From: Lysobacterales bacterium UBA5700
Lineage (GTDB): Bacteria > Pseudomonadota > Gammaproteobacteria > Xanthomonadales > Xanthomonadaceae
Direction: 5' to 3'
Assembly: GCA_002420085.1 (NCBI GenBank)
Contig: DIHI01000102.1
Coordinates: 11,365-17,722, forward strand
Length of the DNA stretch: 6,358 nt
The notes beneath the pieces were generated by a model. The model did no database searches. It worked only from the letters and a program-made list of their open reading frames with translations, and had not been told where the DNA came from. This document shows positions 1 through 5,408 of the stretch, piece after piece; the first letter of the stretch is position 1, and each line of letters opens with the position of its first letter. Position numbers and translations under genes: made by a program.

Positions 1-274
1 CGAACAGGGTCTGCGACTCCTTGACCTCGCCTTGACCATCGAGTCGATTCAGCAGACGCCACCAGAAGCGCAGTTGCCCACGAATCGCGGCGGCGCGGAT
101 CGGCTGGTTCTCATCGACCTCGCGCGCCTTGACGCCACCACCGAACATCGGCGTCACCAGGGTGCAGTGGTACACGGTCGAAACAACGCTCGACGGCGAC
201 TCGGCCTTCTTGCGCAGATCATCCAGATCGAATCCTGCGGTCTGATCCTCGGGCTTGAGTTTCTTCAGCGCCAT
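1..274 (-). CDS. cmr1: Type III-B CRISPR-Cas RAMP protein Cmr1, N-terminal part (cut by window edge)
   Basis: Reading leftward from the ATG at 274-272 gives 91 open codons and no stop before base 1, so the gene continues outside the window. After a charged leader (residues 1-31, beginning MALKKLKPEDQ) comes a typical Cmr1 opening: a beta strand VYHCTLVTPMFGGG (about 34-47), then a Pro-Ile-Arg-Ala-Ala-Ala-Ile-Arg-Gly stretch and the signature LRFWWRLLN (about 68-76). TPMFxGG followed by RxxxIRGxLRFWWR is the hallmark of the Cmr1/RAMP family. Cmr1 is a RAMP-fold subunit of the type III-B effector, which binds crRNA, cleaves target RNA and, through Cas10/Cmr2, can make cyclic oligoadenylate. A Shine-Dalgarno GGGAG (revcomp of 283-287) lies 8 nt before the ATG, which supports this start. 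The family call is firm. Whether the operon is complete, and whether this is a single-domain Cmr1 or a fused variant, cannot be seen. The leader before the first strand looks long for the family. Confidence 0.87.
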   Translation of the reverse strand, partial: MALKKLKPEDQTAGFDLDDLRKKAESPSSVVSTVYHCTLVTPMFGGGVKAREVDENQPIRAAAIRGQLRFWWRLLNRLDGQGEVKESQTLF

Positions 275-312
275 CACCCGCTCTCCCTGCCATCGGTTGG
301 TGTTACTGCCCT

Positions 313-333
313 GAAAATCGGGATGCGATTTTC
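313..333. repeat. Inverted repeat in the cmr1 5' leader (8-bp arms)
   Basis: GAAAATCG (313-320), a 5-base spacer GGATG, and CGATTTTC (326-333) are perfect inverted copies. The element lies about 40 bases upstream of the cmr1 ATG. It could be an operator or an RNA hairpin in the cmr leader. Its A/T-rich arms stand out in a G+C-rich background. Function is unknown. Confidence 0.5.
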
Positions 334-385
334 CGCGCCCCGCAGGATCCAAGCCTATCTGGATCACGCAAACCCGGCAAGCATC

Positions 386-414
386 CATGTAGACAGTCAA
401 CAAACCGCTGGCAA
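386..414 (-). promoter_or_regulatory. Weak candidate promoter for the leftward cmr transcript
   Basis: On the minus strand, TTGCCA (revcomp of 409-414, 5 of 6 to the -35 consensus) is followed after 17 bases by TACATG (revcomp of 386-391, only 3 of 6 to the -10 consensus). It would give a leader of roughly 100 bases before the cmr1 ATG. The -35 box overlaps the inverted repeat at 410-428. The poor -10 match makes this tentative. Confidence 0.2.
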
Positions 415-428
415 TACAATGCATTGCC
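410..428. repeat. Inverted repeat GGCAAT-N7-ATTGCC, operator-like
   Basis: GGCAAT (410-415) and ATTGCC (423-428) are perfect inverted copies separated by 7 bases. The smaller palindrome CAATGCATTG (417-426) overlaps the right half. The spacing resembles a site for a dimeric regulator, and it overlaps the tentative cmr -35 box. No particular regulator is recognised. Confidence 0.4.
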
Positions 429-472
429 GCGCTGATCGATCGATATCGAGGTTACTGTCCGCCGCTTCGCCC

Positions 473-492
473 GTGCGTCATACACGACGCAC
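473..492. repeat. Inverted repeat GTGCGTC-N6-GACGCAC
   Basis: GTGCGTC (473-479) and GACGCAC (486-492) are perfect inverted copies around the 6-base loop ATACAC. The element sits about midway between the two divergent genes. It could be a regulator site or a small hairpin. It lacks a T-run and is not placed after a gene, so a terminator is unlikely. Confidence 0.4.
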
Positions 493-549
493 CGAGATCG
501 AGGATGCATCGCACACGTGGTAATCGAACCGCTGGATGCGCTGCATGCA

Positions 550-577
550 TTCACGCTCACACGGCAGGCACTATAGT
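550..577 (+). promoter_or_regulatory. Candidate sigma70-type promoter for the membrane hydrolase
   Basis: TTCACG (550-555, 4 of 6 to the -35 consensus) and TATAGT (572-577, 5 of 6 to the -10 consensus) are separated by 16 bases. Transcription would begin near 584, giving a leader of about 100 bases before the ATG at 686. It is the best rightward promoter match in this intergenic region. It is judged by eye only. Confidence 0.45.
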
Positions 578-685
578 TTCGGTTGTGAGGTCGGACCGGC
601 CGCCTCGCCCGGAAGACTGCACGGTCGCCCGGTGTGCTGGATGCGGCGAAGGCCAGGCCGGGCTGTCGTGCAGGGGGAGGTGTCG

Positions 686-1708
686 ATGGATCCAGTCAGT
701 CAGGGGGTGGTCGGCGCGATCGCCGCGCTCTGTGTTGCCCGCCGCGAGCAGGCGCGACCGGCGGCCTTGACCGGTTTCGTCGCTGGCCTGCTGGCCGACG
801 TCGATGTGCTGATCCGCTCGGATGTCGATCCGCTGCTGTTCCTGGAGTATCACCGCCACTTCACTCATTCCCTGATCTTCATTCCGATCGGCGGGTTGAT
901 CGCAGCACTGCTGCTGTGGCCGTGGCTGCGCACGCGACTCGACTTCGCCCGGCTGTACCTGTATGCCACGCTCGGGTACGGCAGCCATGGCCTGCTCGAC
1001 GCCTGTACCACCTACGGAACCCGGCTGCTCTGGCCGTTCTCGGATGTGCGGGTGGCCTGGCATACGGTGGCGGTGATCGATCCGTTCTTCACCCTGCCGC
1101 TGGCCCTGCTGGTGGCACTCGCGGTCTGGCGCAGGCGGACGGCACTGGCCTGGGCGGGGCTGCTGTTCGGGCTGGGCTATCTATGCCTGGGCGCCGTGCA
1201 GCGCGAGCGCGCCGACGATCTGCTGGCGCGGGTGGCACAGGCTCACGGCCACCGGATCGAGCGCGGTGGCGCCAAGCCGACGCTCGGCAATCTGCTGGTC
1301 TGGCGCGGGGTGTACCAGTTCGATGGTCAGTTGCATGCGGTGGCCCTGCGCCCTGCGGTGTTCGGTCCGGACCGGGTCAGCCCGATCGCCCACACGCCGC
1401 GCTACGATCCGGCCCGCGACACCCCCTGGCTGGCCCCGGACAGCCGACTGGAACGCGATGTCCGCCGCTTCGCACACTTCTCCGATGATTGGCTGTCGCG
1501 GGTGCCGGGGCAGGACGATCTGATCGGCGACTTCCGCTACGCACTGCTGCCGGACCGGACCCGGCCACTCTGGGCGATCCGATTGCGCCCGGAGCGCCGC
1601 GACGAATTCGCCGACTATGTCGCCCTGCGCGAGGTCGGCTCGGACGACCTGCGCCGTTTCCTGTGCATGATCGCCGGCACCTGCTTGCAGCCGTTTCCGG
1701 ATGATTGA
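686..1708 (+). CDS. Membrane-bound metal-dependent hydrolase, YdjM/DUF457 family
   Basis: This 340-aa protein belongs to the family of inner-membrane putative metal-dependent hydrolases (PF04307, including LexA-regulated YdjM). The start MDPVSQGVVGA is typical of the family. It is supported by GGAGG at 676-680, 5 bases before the ATG; an in-frame ATG at 536 has no such site and would add about 50 atypical residues. Likely metal ligands are in a DVD motif (38-40), HRHFTHS (56-62), His101 with Asp105 in SHGLLD, and Asp132 in DPFF. YGTRLLWPF (110-118) is another family block. Hydrophobic segments near 63-82, 93-108, 127-147 and 153-170 predict a multi-pass N-terminal half. The C-terminal half (about 171-340) looks soluble and Arg/Asp-rich. 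The substrate is not known for the family. The gene is monocistronic and ends against a strong hairpin. No LexA box is evident upstream, so SOS control is not supported here. Confidence 0.9.
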   Translation: MDPVSQGVVGAIAALCVARREQARPAALTGFVAGLLADVDVLIRSDVDPLLFLEYHRHFTHSLIFIPIGGLIAALLLWPWLRTRLDFARLYLYATLGYGSHGLLDACTTYGTRLLWPFSDVRVAWHTVAVIDPFFTLPLALLVALAVWRRRTALAWAGLLFGLGYLCLGAVQRERADDLLARVAQAHGHRIERGGAKPTLGNLLVWRGVYQFDGQLHAVALRPAVFGPDRVSPIAHTPRYDPARDTPWLAPDSRLERDVRRFAHFSDDWLSRVPGQDDLIGDFRYALLPDRTRPLWAIRLRPERRDEFADYVALREVGSDDLRRFLCMIAGTCLQPFPDD

Positions 1709-1720
1709 ATGCGGTCGATC

Positions 1721-1754
1721 TGCCCTGCCCGCGACACGGATCGCGGGCAGGGCA
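1721..1754. terminator. Perfect 14-bp stem-loop between convergent genes, probable bidirectional terminator
   Basis: TGCCCTGCCCGCGA (1721-1734) and TCGCGGGCAGGGCA (1741-1754) pair perfectly around the 6-base loop CACGGA. The stem lies 12 bases after the hydrolase stop and 17 bases past the receptor stop, where both transcripts end. Neither side has a T-run, so it is not a textbook intrinsic terminator. It could assist termination or protect both mRNA 3' ends. Confidence 0.65.
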
Positions 1755-1771
1755 TGCGGGGCTCGTTCGAC

Positions 1772-3955
1772 TCAGTTGCCGAAGAACTTGGTGAAGCGGA
1801 CGCCGAATTCGCTGGCGTCGTTGCTGAGGATCACCAGGATGTAGTCGCCAGTGTTGAGGCGGGCGTTGTCGTAGCGCTTGTCGGTCACGTTGGTGCCGTA
1901 CAGCGACAGGTTCCAGTCGGCATCCGGCGGGGTATAGGTGACGTTGAAGTTCAGCAGGCTGCGGCCTTCGATCTCGGTGAAGCGACCGGGATCGGAGCTG
2001 GGTTCGCCGTACATGTCACCGCGATAGGACCAGTCCGCACGGAACTGGAGGTCGCCACCGTTGTTGAGCCGATACAGGTACTCGGGACTGAGCGAGGCGG
2101 TCCATTTCGGGGTCAACGGGGCCACCGCCTCCGGGTCATCGACATCGACATCGATGTAGCCGGCGCTGCCGTGCAGGGCGAATTCATTGGTCAGCCACCA
2201 CGAGCTTTCCCATTCGATACCGAAGGATTGCTGATCGACGATGATGTTGCGGGTGTCGAAGCCACCTTCGCGAGTGGTGCTGACCTGGTAGGGCAGGTCG
2301 GAGTAGTCGGTGTAGAACACCGCCAGGCTCATGCTCAGGTTGCTCAGTGGATTGCCCTTCAAACCGACTTCGTAGTTGATTGCGGTGACGTTGTCGTTGG
2401 CCTCGAAGCAGTTCGGGGTGCTGACGTTGCCGGGCTGGTCGAAGTCGAGGAAGCCGAACAGGCAGAACGGCCGGGGCGGGAACTGACCGGACTGGTAGCC
2501 GTTCTGGATGGTGGCATAGGTGCTCATGGTGTCGCTGAGCCGATAGGCGGCGGCGACTTCCCAGCTCAGTTCCGACCAGTCGCGTTCGGCGCGGGCGTCG
2601 ATCAGGCTGTCGTTGATGTTGAAGCCGGCTTCCTTCTCGTCCTCGGTGTAGCGCAGGCCACCGGACAGGCGCAGGCGTTCGTTGATGTTGAAACCGACAT
2701 TGCCGAAGATCGCCTTGCTGTTCATGTCCTGAACCAGCAGGTCATTGCCGGGGAAGCCCAGGAAAACCGTGTCGTCCTGGCGACCGAAGCCATCCTCGGT
2801 GAAGTAGTACAGGCCGCCGACGAAGTCCCAGAAGCCGTAATCGCCATTGACTTGCAGTTCGACCGAGGTCTGGTCGGCTTCGCCGACTTCGGGGAACACC
2901 AGTTGGTTGGCGAACAGGCTGTCGTCGTCGAGGCCGGCCGAGTACTCGGAATGGCGATCGCTGAAGATCAGCTTGGCACCCAGGTTCTCGTCGAAGGCGT
3001 ATTCGGCGGTGACGGCGACGCCATAGGCGGAGTTCGAGGTCTCGGTGCGGTCGAGCTGGCCGGTGTTGTTGTCGAACGGGTTCTCCGAGACATCGGAATT
3101 GCGGAAGCCGGCCTGGAACAGGGCGCCGTTCGGCACTTCGTCGATCAAGGTGGTGTAGGGCCGCAGGCCGCCCTCGCCGTCGTTGCCGTCCACCGCGACC
3201 AGCAGTGAGAAGTCCTCGGTCGGCTGCCACTTGAGCGCCAGTCGGCCGGAGAAGTCGCGGTTCTCGCCGACATCGCGGTCGGCATCGACATTCAGGAATT
3301 CACCGATGCCACCGCGCCGGGTGTAGGCGCCGGTGAAGGAGGCGGCCAGGGTGTCGCTGAGGGCACCGTTGACGTAGAAATCGCCGTTGTAGCGGCCACG
3401 GGTGCCGACCGTGGCGCTGAACTTGCCCTTGAATTCGTCATCCGGCTGGGCGGTGATGATGTTGATGGCGCCGCCGATCGAGTTGCGCCCATACAGGGTG
3501 CCTTGCGGGCCGCGCAGCACTTCCACCCGCTCGATGTTGGCCAGGCTCCAGTTCTGTCCGACCTGACGACCGAGGTAGACGCCATCGACATAGACGGCTA
3601 CACCGGGGTCGGTGGTGATCAGGTGGTCCTGCATGCCGATGCCGCGGATGAACGGGTTGACCGAGGCGGTGTGGCCGGCCGAGAAGCCGGTGACGTTCAT
3701 GTTGGGCACGAACTTGCCGACGTCGGTCAGGTCGGTGACGCCCTGGCGCAGCATGGTGTCGGCAGTGAAGGCCGTCAGCGCCAGCGGAACATCACGGATG
3801 TCCTGCTCGCGCTTGGTGGCGGTGACCATGATCGTGTCGAAGCGCTTGGCGTCGTCGCTGTCGGTGGCTTCCGGGGTGTCCTGGGCATGAACCAGGGCCG
3901 CCGGGCTCAAGGCAAGCGCGATCGCCGATATCAACAGATTCTTGTGCGGTGACAT
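1772..3955 (-). CDS. TonB-dependent outer-membrane receptor
   Basis: The 727-aa product has a Sec signal peptide (about 1-24, MSPHKNLLISA to LVHA, cleaved before QD). A TonB-box-like FDTIMVTATKRE (39-50) follows, then a plug domain (about 50-170) with the blocks PFIRGIG (101-107), GVAVYVDGVYLGR (118-130), VEVLRGPQGTLYGRN (145-158) and GGAINIIT (161-168). A 22-strand barrel is expected from about 175 to the end, with the typical NGYQSGQF motif (485-492) and C-terminal VRFTKFFGN. TonB/ExbBD energise such receptors to import iron chelates, cobalamin, sugars or other scarce ligands. The overall style matches the large class of 'iron-complex' receptors common in Proteobacteria, but the ligand cannot be read from sequence. 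The only two cysteines (Cys498, Cys516) flank one probable outer loop and may form a disulfide. The ATG at 3955 is chosen over one at 4018 because GGAGG (revcomp of 3961-3965) sits 5 bases upstream and the signal peptide begins directly. No sigma/anti-sigma pair or periplasmic binding protein is adjacent. Confidence 0.95.
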   Translation of the reverse strand: MSPHKNLLISAIALALSPAALVHAQDTPEATDSDDAKRFDTIMVTATKREQDIRDVPLALTAFTADTMLRQGVTDLTDVGKFVPNMNVTGFSAGHTASVNPFIRGIGMQDHLITTDPGVAVYVDGVYLGRQVGQNWSLANIERVEVLRGPQGTLYGRNSIGGAINIITAQPDDEFKGKFSATVGTRGRYNGDFYVNGALSDTLAASFTGAYTRRGGIGEFLNVDADRDVGENRDFSGRLALKWQPTEDFSLLVAVDGNDGEGGLRPYTTLIDEVPNGALFQAGFRNSDVSENPFDNNTGQLDRTETSNSAYGVAVTAEYAFDENLGAKLIFSDRHSEYSAGLDDDSLFANQLVFPEVGEADQTSVELQVNGDYGFWDFVGGLYYFTEDGFGRQDDTVFLGFPGNDLLVQDMNSKAIFGNVGFNINERLRLSGGLRYTEDEKEAGFNINDSLIDARAERDWSELSWEVAAAYRLSDTMSTYATIQNGYQSGQFPPRPFCLFGFLDFDQPGNVSTPNCFEANDNVTAINYEVGLKGNPLSNLSMSLAVFYTDYSDLPYQVSTTREGGFDTRNIIVDQQSFGIEWESSWWLTNEFALHGSAGYIDVDVDDPEAVAPLTPKWTASLSPEYLYRLNNGGDLQFRADWSYRGDMYGEPSSDPGRFTEIEGRSLLNFNVTYTPPDADWNLSLYGTNVTDKRYDNARLNTGDYILVILSNDASEFGVRFTKFFGN

Positions 3956-4111
3956 ATTCCCCTCCCTGAAACGAATGAATTCGAGTGATGTAGTTGATCG
4001 GTGTCGAACGCCGAGCACGCCGATCCACCACCCGCGCGCCCCCGGCTCAGCCTGGTCGGGCTTCGGCAGGAGGCGGGCGTAGTCTCACGGGGAACGCCGT
4101 GTGCAGTGCGA

Positions 4112-4129
4112 CTCGGTGGTTCCACCGAG
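4112..4129. promoter_or_regulatory. Perfect 8-bp-arm palindrome upstream of the receptor gene
   Basis: CTCGGTGG (4112-4119), TT, CCACCGAG (4122-4129) are perfect inverted copies. The compact 2-base centre favours a DNA-binding dimer site over an RNA hairpin, though a 7-bp stem with a 4-base loop is possible. It lies about 157 bases before the receptor ATG. It does not resemble the A/T-rich Fur box consensus. Confidence 0.4.
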
Positions 4130-4193
4130 ATCACGTTCGACACGGGGCGCCAGCATCGCACAGTCCGGGCACAGGCGCGAGCCCCGACTACAC

Positions 4194-4217
4194 GAAATCA
4201 CGGCCGAAATCACGGCC
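4194..4217. repeat. Two tandem copies of a 12-bp sequence
   Basis: GAAATCACGGCC occurs twice back to back (4194-4205 and 4206-4217) without mismatch. The junction also forms a small hairpin GGCCG-AAATCA-CGGCC (4202-4217). It may be a recent slippage duplication or a paired binding site. It lies about 75 bases past the GST stop and about 240 bases before the receptor start. Confidence 0.5.
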
Positions 4218-4233
4218 ATCCAGCACCTGCCCG

Positions 4234-4271
4234 CGCCCGCCGATGGCCGACGACGGGCCGCTCAGCGGGCG
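4234..4271 (-). terminator. GC-rich stem-loop just past the GST stop, possible terminator
   Basis: CGCCCGC (4234-4240) pairs with GCGGGCG (4265-4271), and inside these GGCC (4245-4248) pairs with GGCC (4256-4259), leaving small internal bulges. It begins 18 bases downstream of the GST stop on the minus strand. There is no T-run, so termination efficiency is uncertain. Confidence 0.35.
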
Positions 4272-4289
4272 AGGATGGGTGGTGTGTAC

Positions 4290-4943
4290 CTATTTGACGT
4301 TTTCGTACTTGCCGAGCCGCTCGGGTTCGGCCCGACCGGCGGCGATCCAGTCCTGCATCGCCGGCAGGCCGAACAGGGCCTGACAGTAGGCATCGACGCT
4401 GCCTTCGCAGGCTACGCCGTAGCCACGGAAACGGATCGCGACCGGGGCGAACATGGCATCGACGATGCCGAACGGGCCGCATAGAAAGTCCCCACCACGG
4501 CCGAATCGGCTGCGCAATTCCAACCACAACGCCTGTACGCGGTCGATGTCGGCCTGGGCGCTGCTGTCCCAGCGGTAGGCATCGGGATGGCGATCGCAGT
4601 TCATCGGCAACTGCTGGCGCAGGGCGGTGAAGCCGGAGTGCATTTCGGCGGCGGCGCTACGGGCGACGGCGCGGGCACTGCGGTCGTCCGGCCAGCCCCG
4701 GCCGTCGAGCCAGGTCTCGTTGGCGTATTCGCAGATTGCCAGCGAGTCCCAGATCACCTGACCGTCGTGATGCAGGGCCGGCACCCGGCGACTGGGCGAC
4801 AGAGCGGCGATGTCGGTGCGGAATGCCTCGGTGTCCAATGCCAGCCGACGCTCCTCGAACGCCACGCCGAAGTGTCTGAGCAGCAACCAGGGCCGCAGCG
4901 ACCACGAGGAGTAGTTCTTGTTGCCGATCACCAGGAGGGGCAT
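4290..4943 (-). CDS. Glutathione S-transferase family protein
   Basis: The product is 217 aa, the usual length of a cytosolic GST. The N-terminal thioredoxin-like domain (about 1-80) opens with MPLLVIGNKNYSSWSLRPWL, in which the Ser11-Ser12... stretch (YSSWS, 11-15) holds the likely catalytic serine and Arg17 follows. Val54-Pro55 is the conserved cis-proline, and Asp66-Ser67 is the expected contact for the gamma-glutamyl group of glutathione. The all-helical C-terminal domain (about 90-217) contains the family block GPFGIVDAMFAPVAIRFRGYG (157-177 region), with Asp162 in the N-capping position. It probably conjugates glutathione to an electrophile or acts as a peroxidase; the substrate is unknown. 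The ribosome site is weak (AGAGAA, revcomp of 4951-4956). It begins 73 bases after the pspC stop on the same strand, with no strong terminator between, so co-transcription is likely. Confidence 0.92.
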   Translation of the reverse strand: MPLLVIGNKNYSSWSLRPWLLLRHFGVAFEERRLALDTEAFRTDIAALSPSRRVPALHHDGQVIWDSLAICEYANETWLDGRGWPDDRSARAVARSAAAEMHSGFTALRQQLPMNCDRHPDAYRWDSSAQADIDRVQALWLELRSRFGRGGDFLCGPFGIVDAMFAPVAIRFRGYGVACEGSVDAYCQALFGLPAMQDWIAAGRAEPERLGKYENVK

Positions 4944-5016
4944 GTCGATGTTCTCTGCATGTGCGGAAAGCGTGAGGGTGTCGAGCGCGGCCCTGTCCTC
5001 GGCCGGACTCCGAAGG

Positions 5017-5214
5017 TCATGCCGACGCCCTGGCCGGCATCACCAGCCACAGCACGATATAGACCAGGATGCCGGGAAAGCCGGCCGACAGGATCGAGAT
5101 CAGGATATAGCCGAGCCGGGTCAATCCGGCTGACCAGCCGAAATAATCGGCGATGCCGCCGCAGACACCCGCCAGCCAGCGGTTGTCGGATCGGGTCAGC
5201 GGGCGTTGAGTCAT
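5017..5214 (-). CDS. PspC domain protein, small single-domain form
   Basis: The 65-aa product consists almost entirely of one PspC domain (PF04024). It opens MTQRPLTRSDNRWLAGVCGG, followed by IADYFGW (21-27), LTRLGYILIS (31-40) and the closing YIVLWLVMP (52-60). GVCGGIADYFG and YxxLWLxMP are the family hallmarks. Residues about 33-60 are hydrophobic and predict a membrane hairpin or one to two transmembrane passes. In enterobacteria PspC is part of the phage-shock envelope stress response with PspA/PspB, but stand-alone short PspC proteins like this one are common and of unclear role. No pspA, pspB or pspF is adjacent, so the symbol is withheld. GGAG (revcomp of 5224-5227) lies 9 bases before the ATG and sets the start; longer in-frame upstream extension is low-complexity and unlike the family. 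A promoter candidate lies at 5293-5321. The GST gene follows downstream. Confidence 0.9.
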   Translation of the reverse strand: MTQRPLTRSDNRWLAGVCGGIADYFGWSAGLTRLGYILISILSAGFPGILVYIVLWLVMPARASA

Positions 5215-5292
5215 GGCATTGCGCTCCACGGGATGGGTTGGTGGCCGCGCAGACCACCGACTGCGACGGCACTGGCGAACAGCGACGTTCGC

Positions 5293-5321
5293 AGTATATG
5301 AGGTCGCCGCCGGGCTGTCGT
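5293..5321 (-). promoter_or_regulatory. Candidate sigma70-type promoter for pspC-like gene and GST
   Basis: On the minus strand ACGACA (revcomp of 5316-5321, 4 of 6 to the -35 consensus including GACA) is followed after exactly 17 bases by TATACT (revcomp of 5293-5298, 5 of 6 to the -10 consensus). Transcription would start near 5286, about 70 bases before the PspC ATG. It lies within the divergent region shared with the DUF885 gene. Confidence 0.5.
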
Positions 5322-5408
5322 CGTCGCCCGACCGCGACTTTCGCCCCATGCGCAGCGATCGCCGGTGTGCAATGCTCCGGCAACTTTGAACCCCGAACGG
5401 CCACCTGC

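Larger units (their letters stand above)
275..685. other. Intergenic region between divergent cmr1 and the membrane hydrolase
   Basis: These 411 bases hold no convincing gene. Open frames that cross it lack ribosome sites and family similarity. It contains three clear inverted repeats (313-333, 410-428, 473-492), two overlapping 10-bp palindromes (435-444 and 440-449) and a plus-strand promoter candidate (550-577). There is no repeat-spacer pattern, so it is not a CRISPR array. It must contain the start signals for the leftward cmr transcript and the rightward hydrolase transcript. Confidence 0.75.
3956..4289. other. Gene-free stretch upstream of the TonB-dependent receptor
   Basis: These 334 bases lie between the GST stop and the receptor start, both on the minus strand. 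Open frames here have no ribosome sites and no recognisable products. The stretch contains a perfect palindrome (4112-4129), a tandem 12-bp repeat (4194-4217), a small hairpin CACGG-N6-CCGTG (4086-4101) and a longer hairpin past GST (4234-4271). I looked for cobalamin-riboswitch core blocks on the minus strand and did not find them. No confident promoter could be picked. A long regulated leader for the receptor is possible. Confidence 0.6.

Noticed and set aside
32..523. A 163-codon plus-strand open frame across the cmr1 start
   Set aside because: It is antisense to the clear Cmr1 N-terminus, its start codon has no ribosome site, and its second half reads through the intergenic inverted repeats.
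275..685. Possible CRISPR array or leader beside cmr1
   Set aside because: No direct repeat of 24-40 bases recurs at regular spacing. The repeats present are three unrelated inverted repeats.
536..685. Upstream ATG at 536 as the start of the membrane hydrolase
   Set aside because: It has no ribosome site, precedes the candidate -10 box, and adds about 50 Cys/Arg-rich residues not typical of the family; the ATG at 686 has a strong site.
686..1708. The membrane hydrolase as a CRISPR ancillary protein
   Set aside because: It is divergent from cmr1, has its own promoter candidate and belongs to a widespread chromosomal membrane family with no known CARF or nucleic-acid domain.
1709..3208. A 499-codon plus-strand open frame antisense to the TonB-dependent receptor
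   Set aside because: Its product is a low-diversity Val/Ala/Gly/Glu-rich chain without a recognisable domain, and the opposite strand encodes a textbook receptor. Long antisense frames are expected in G+C-rich genes.
3956..4289. Cobalamin riboswitch before the TonB-dependent receptor
   Set aside because: The minus strand lacks the conserved B12-box and core blocks when read by eye. A covariance-model search of this stretch would settle it.
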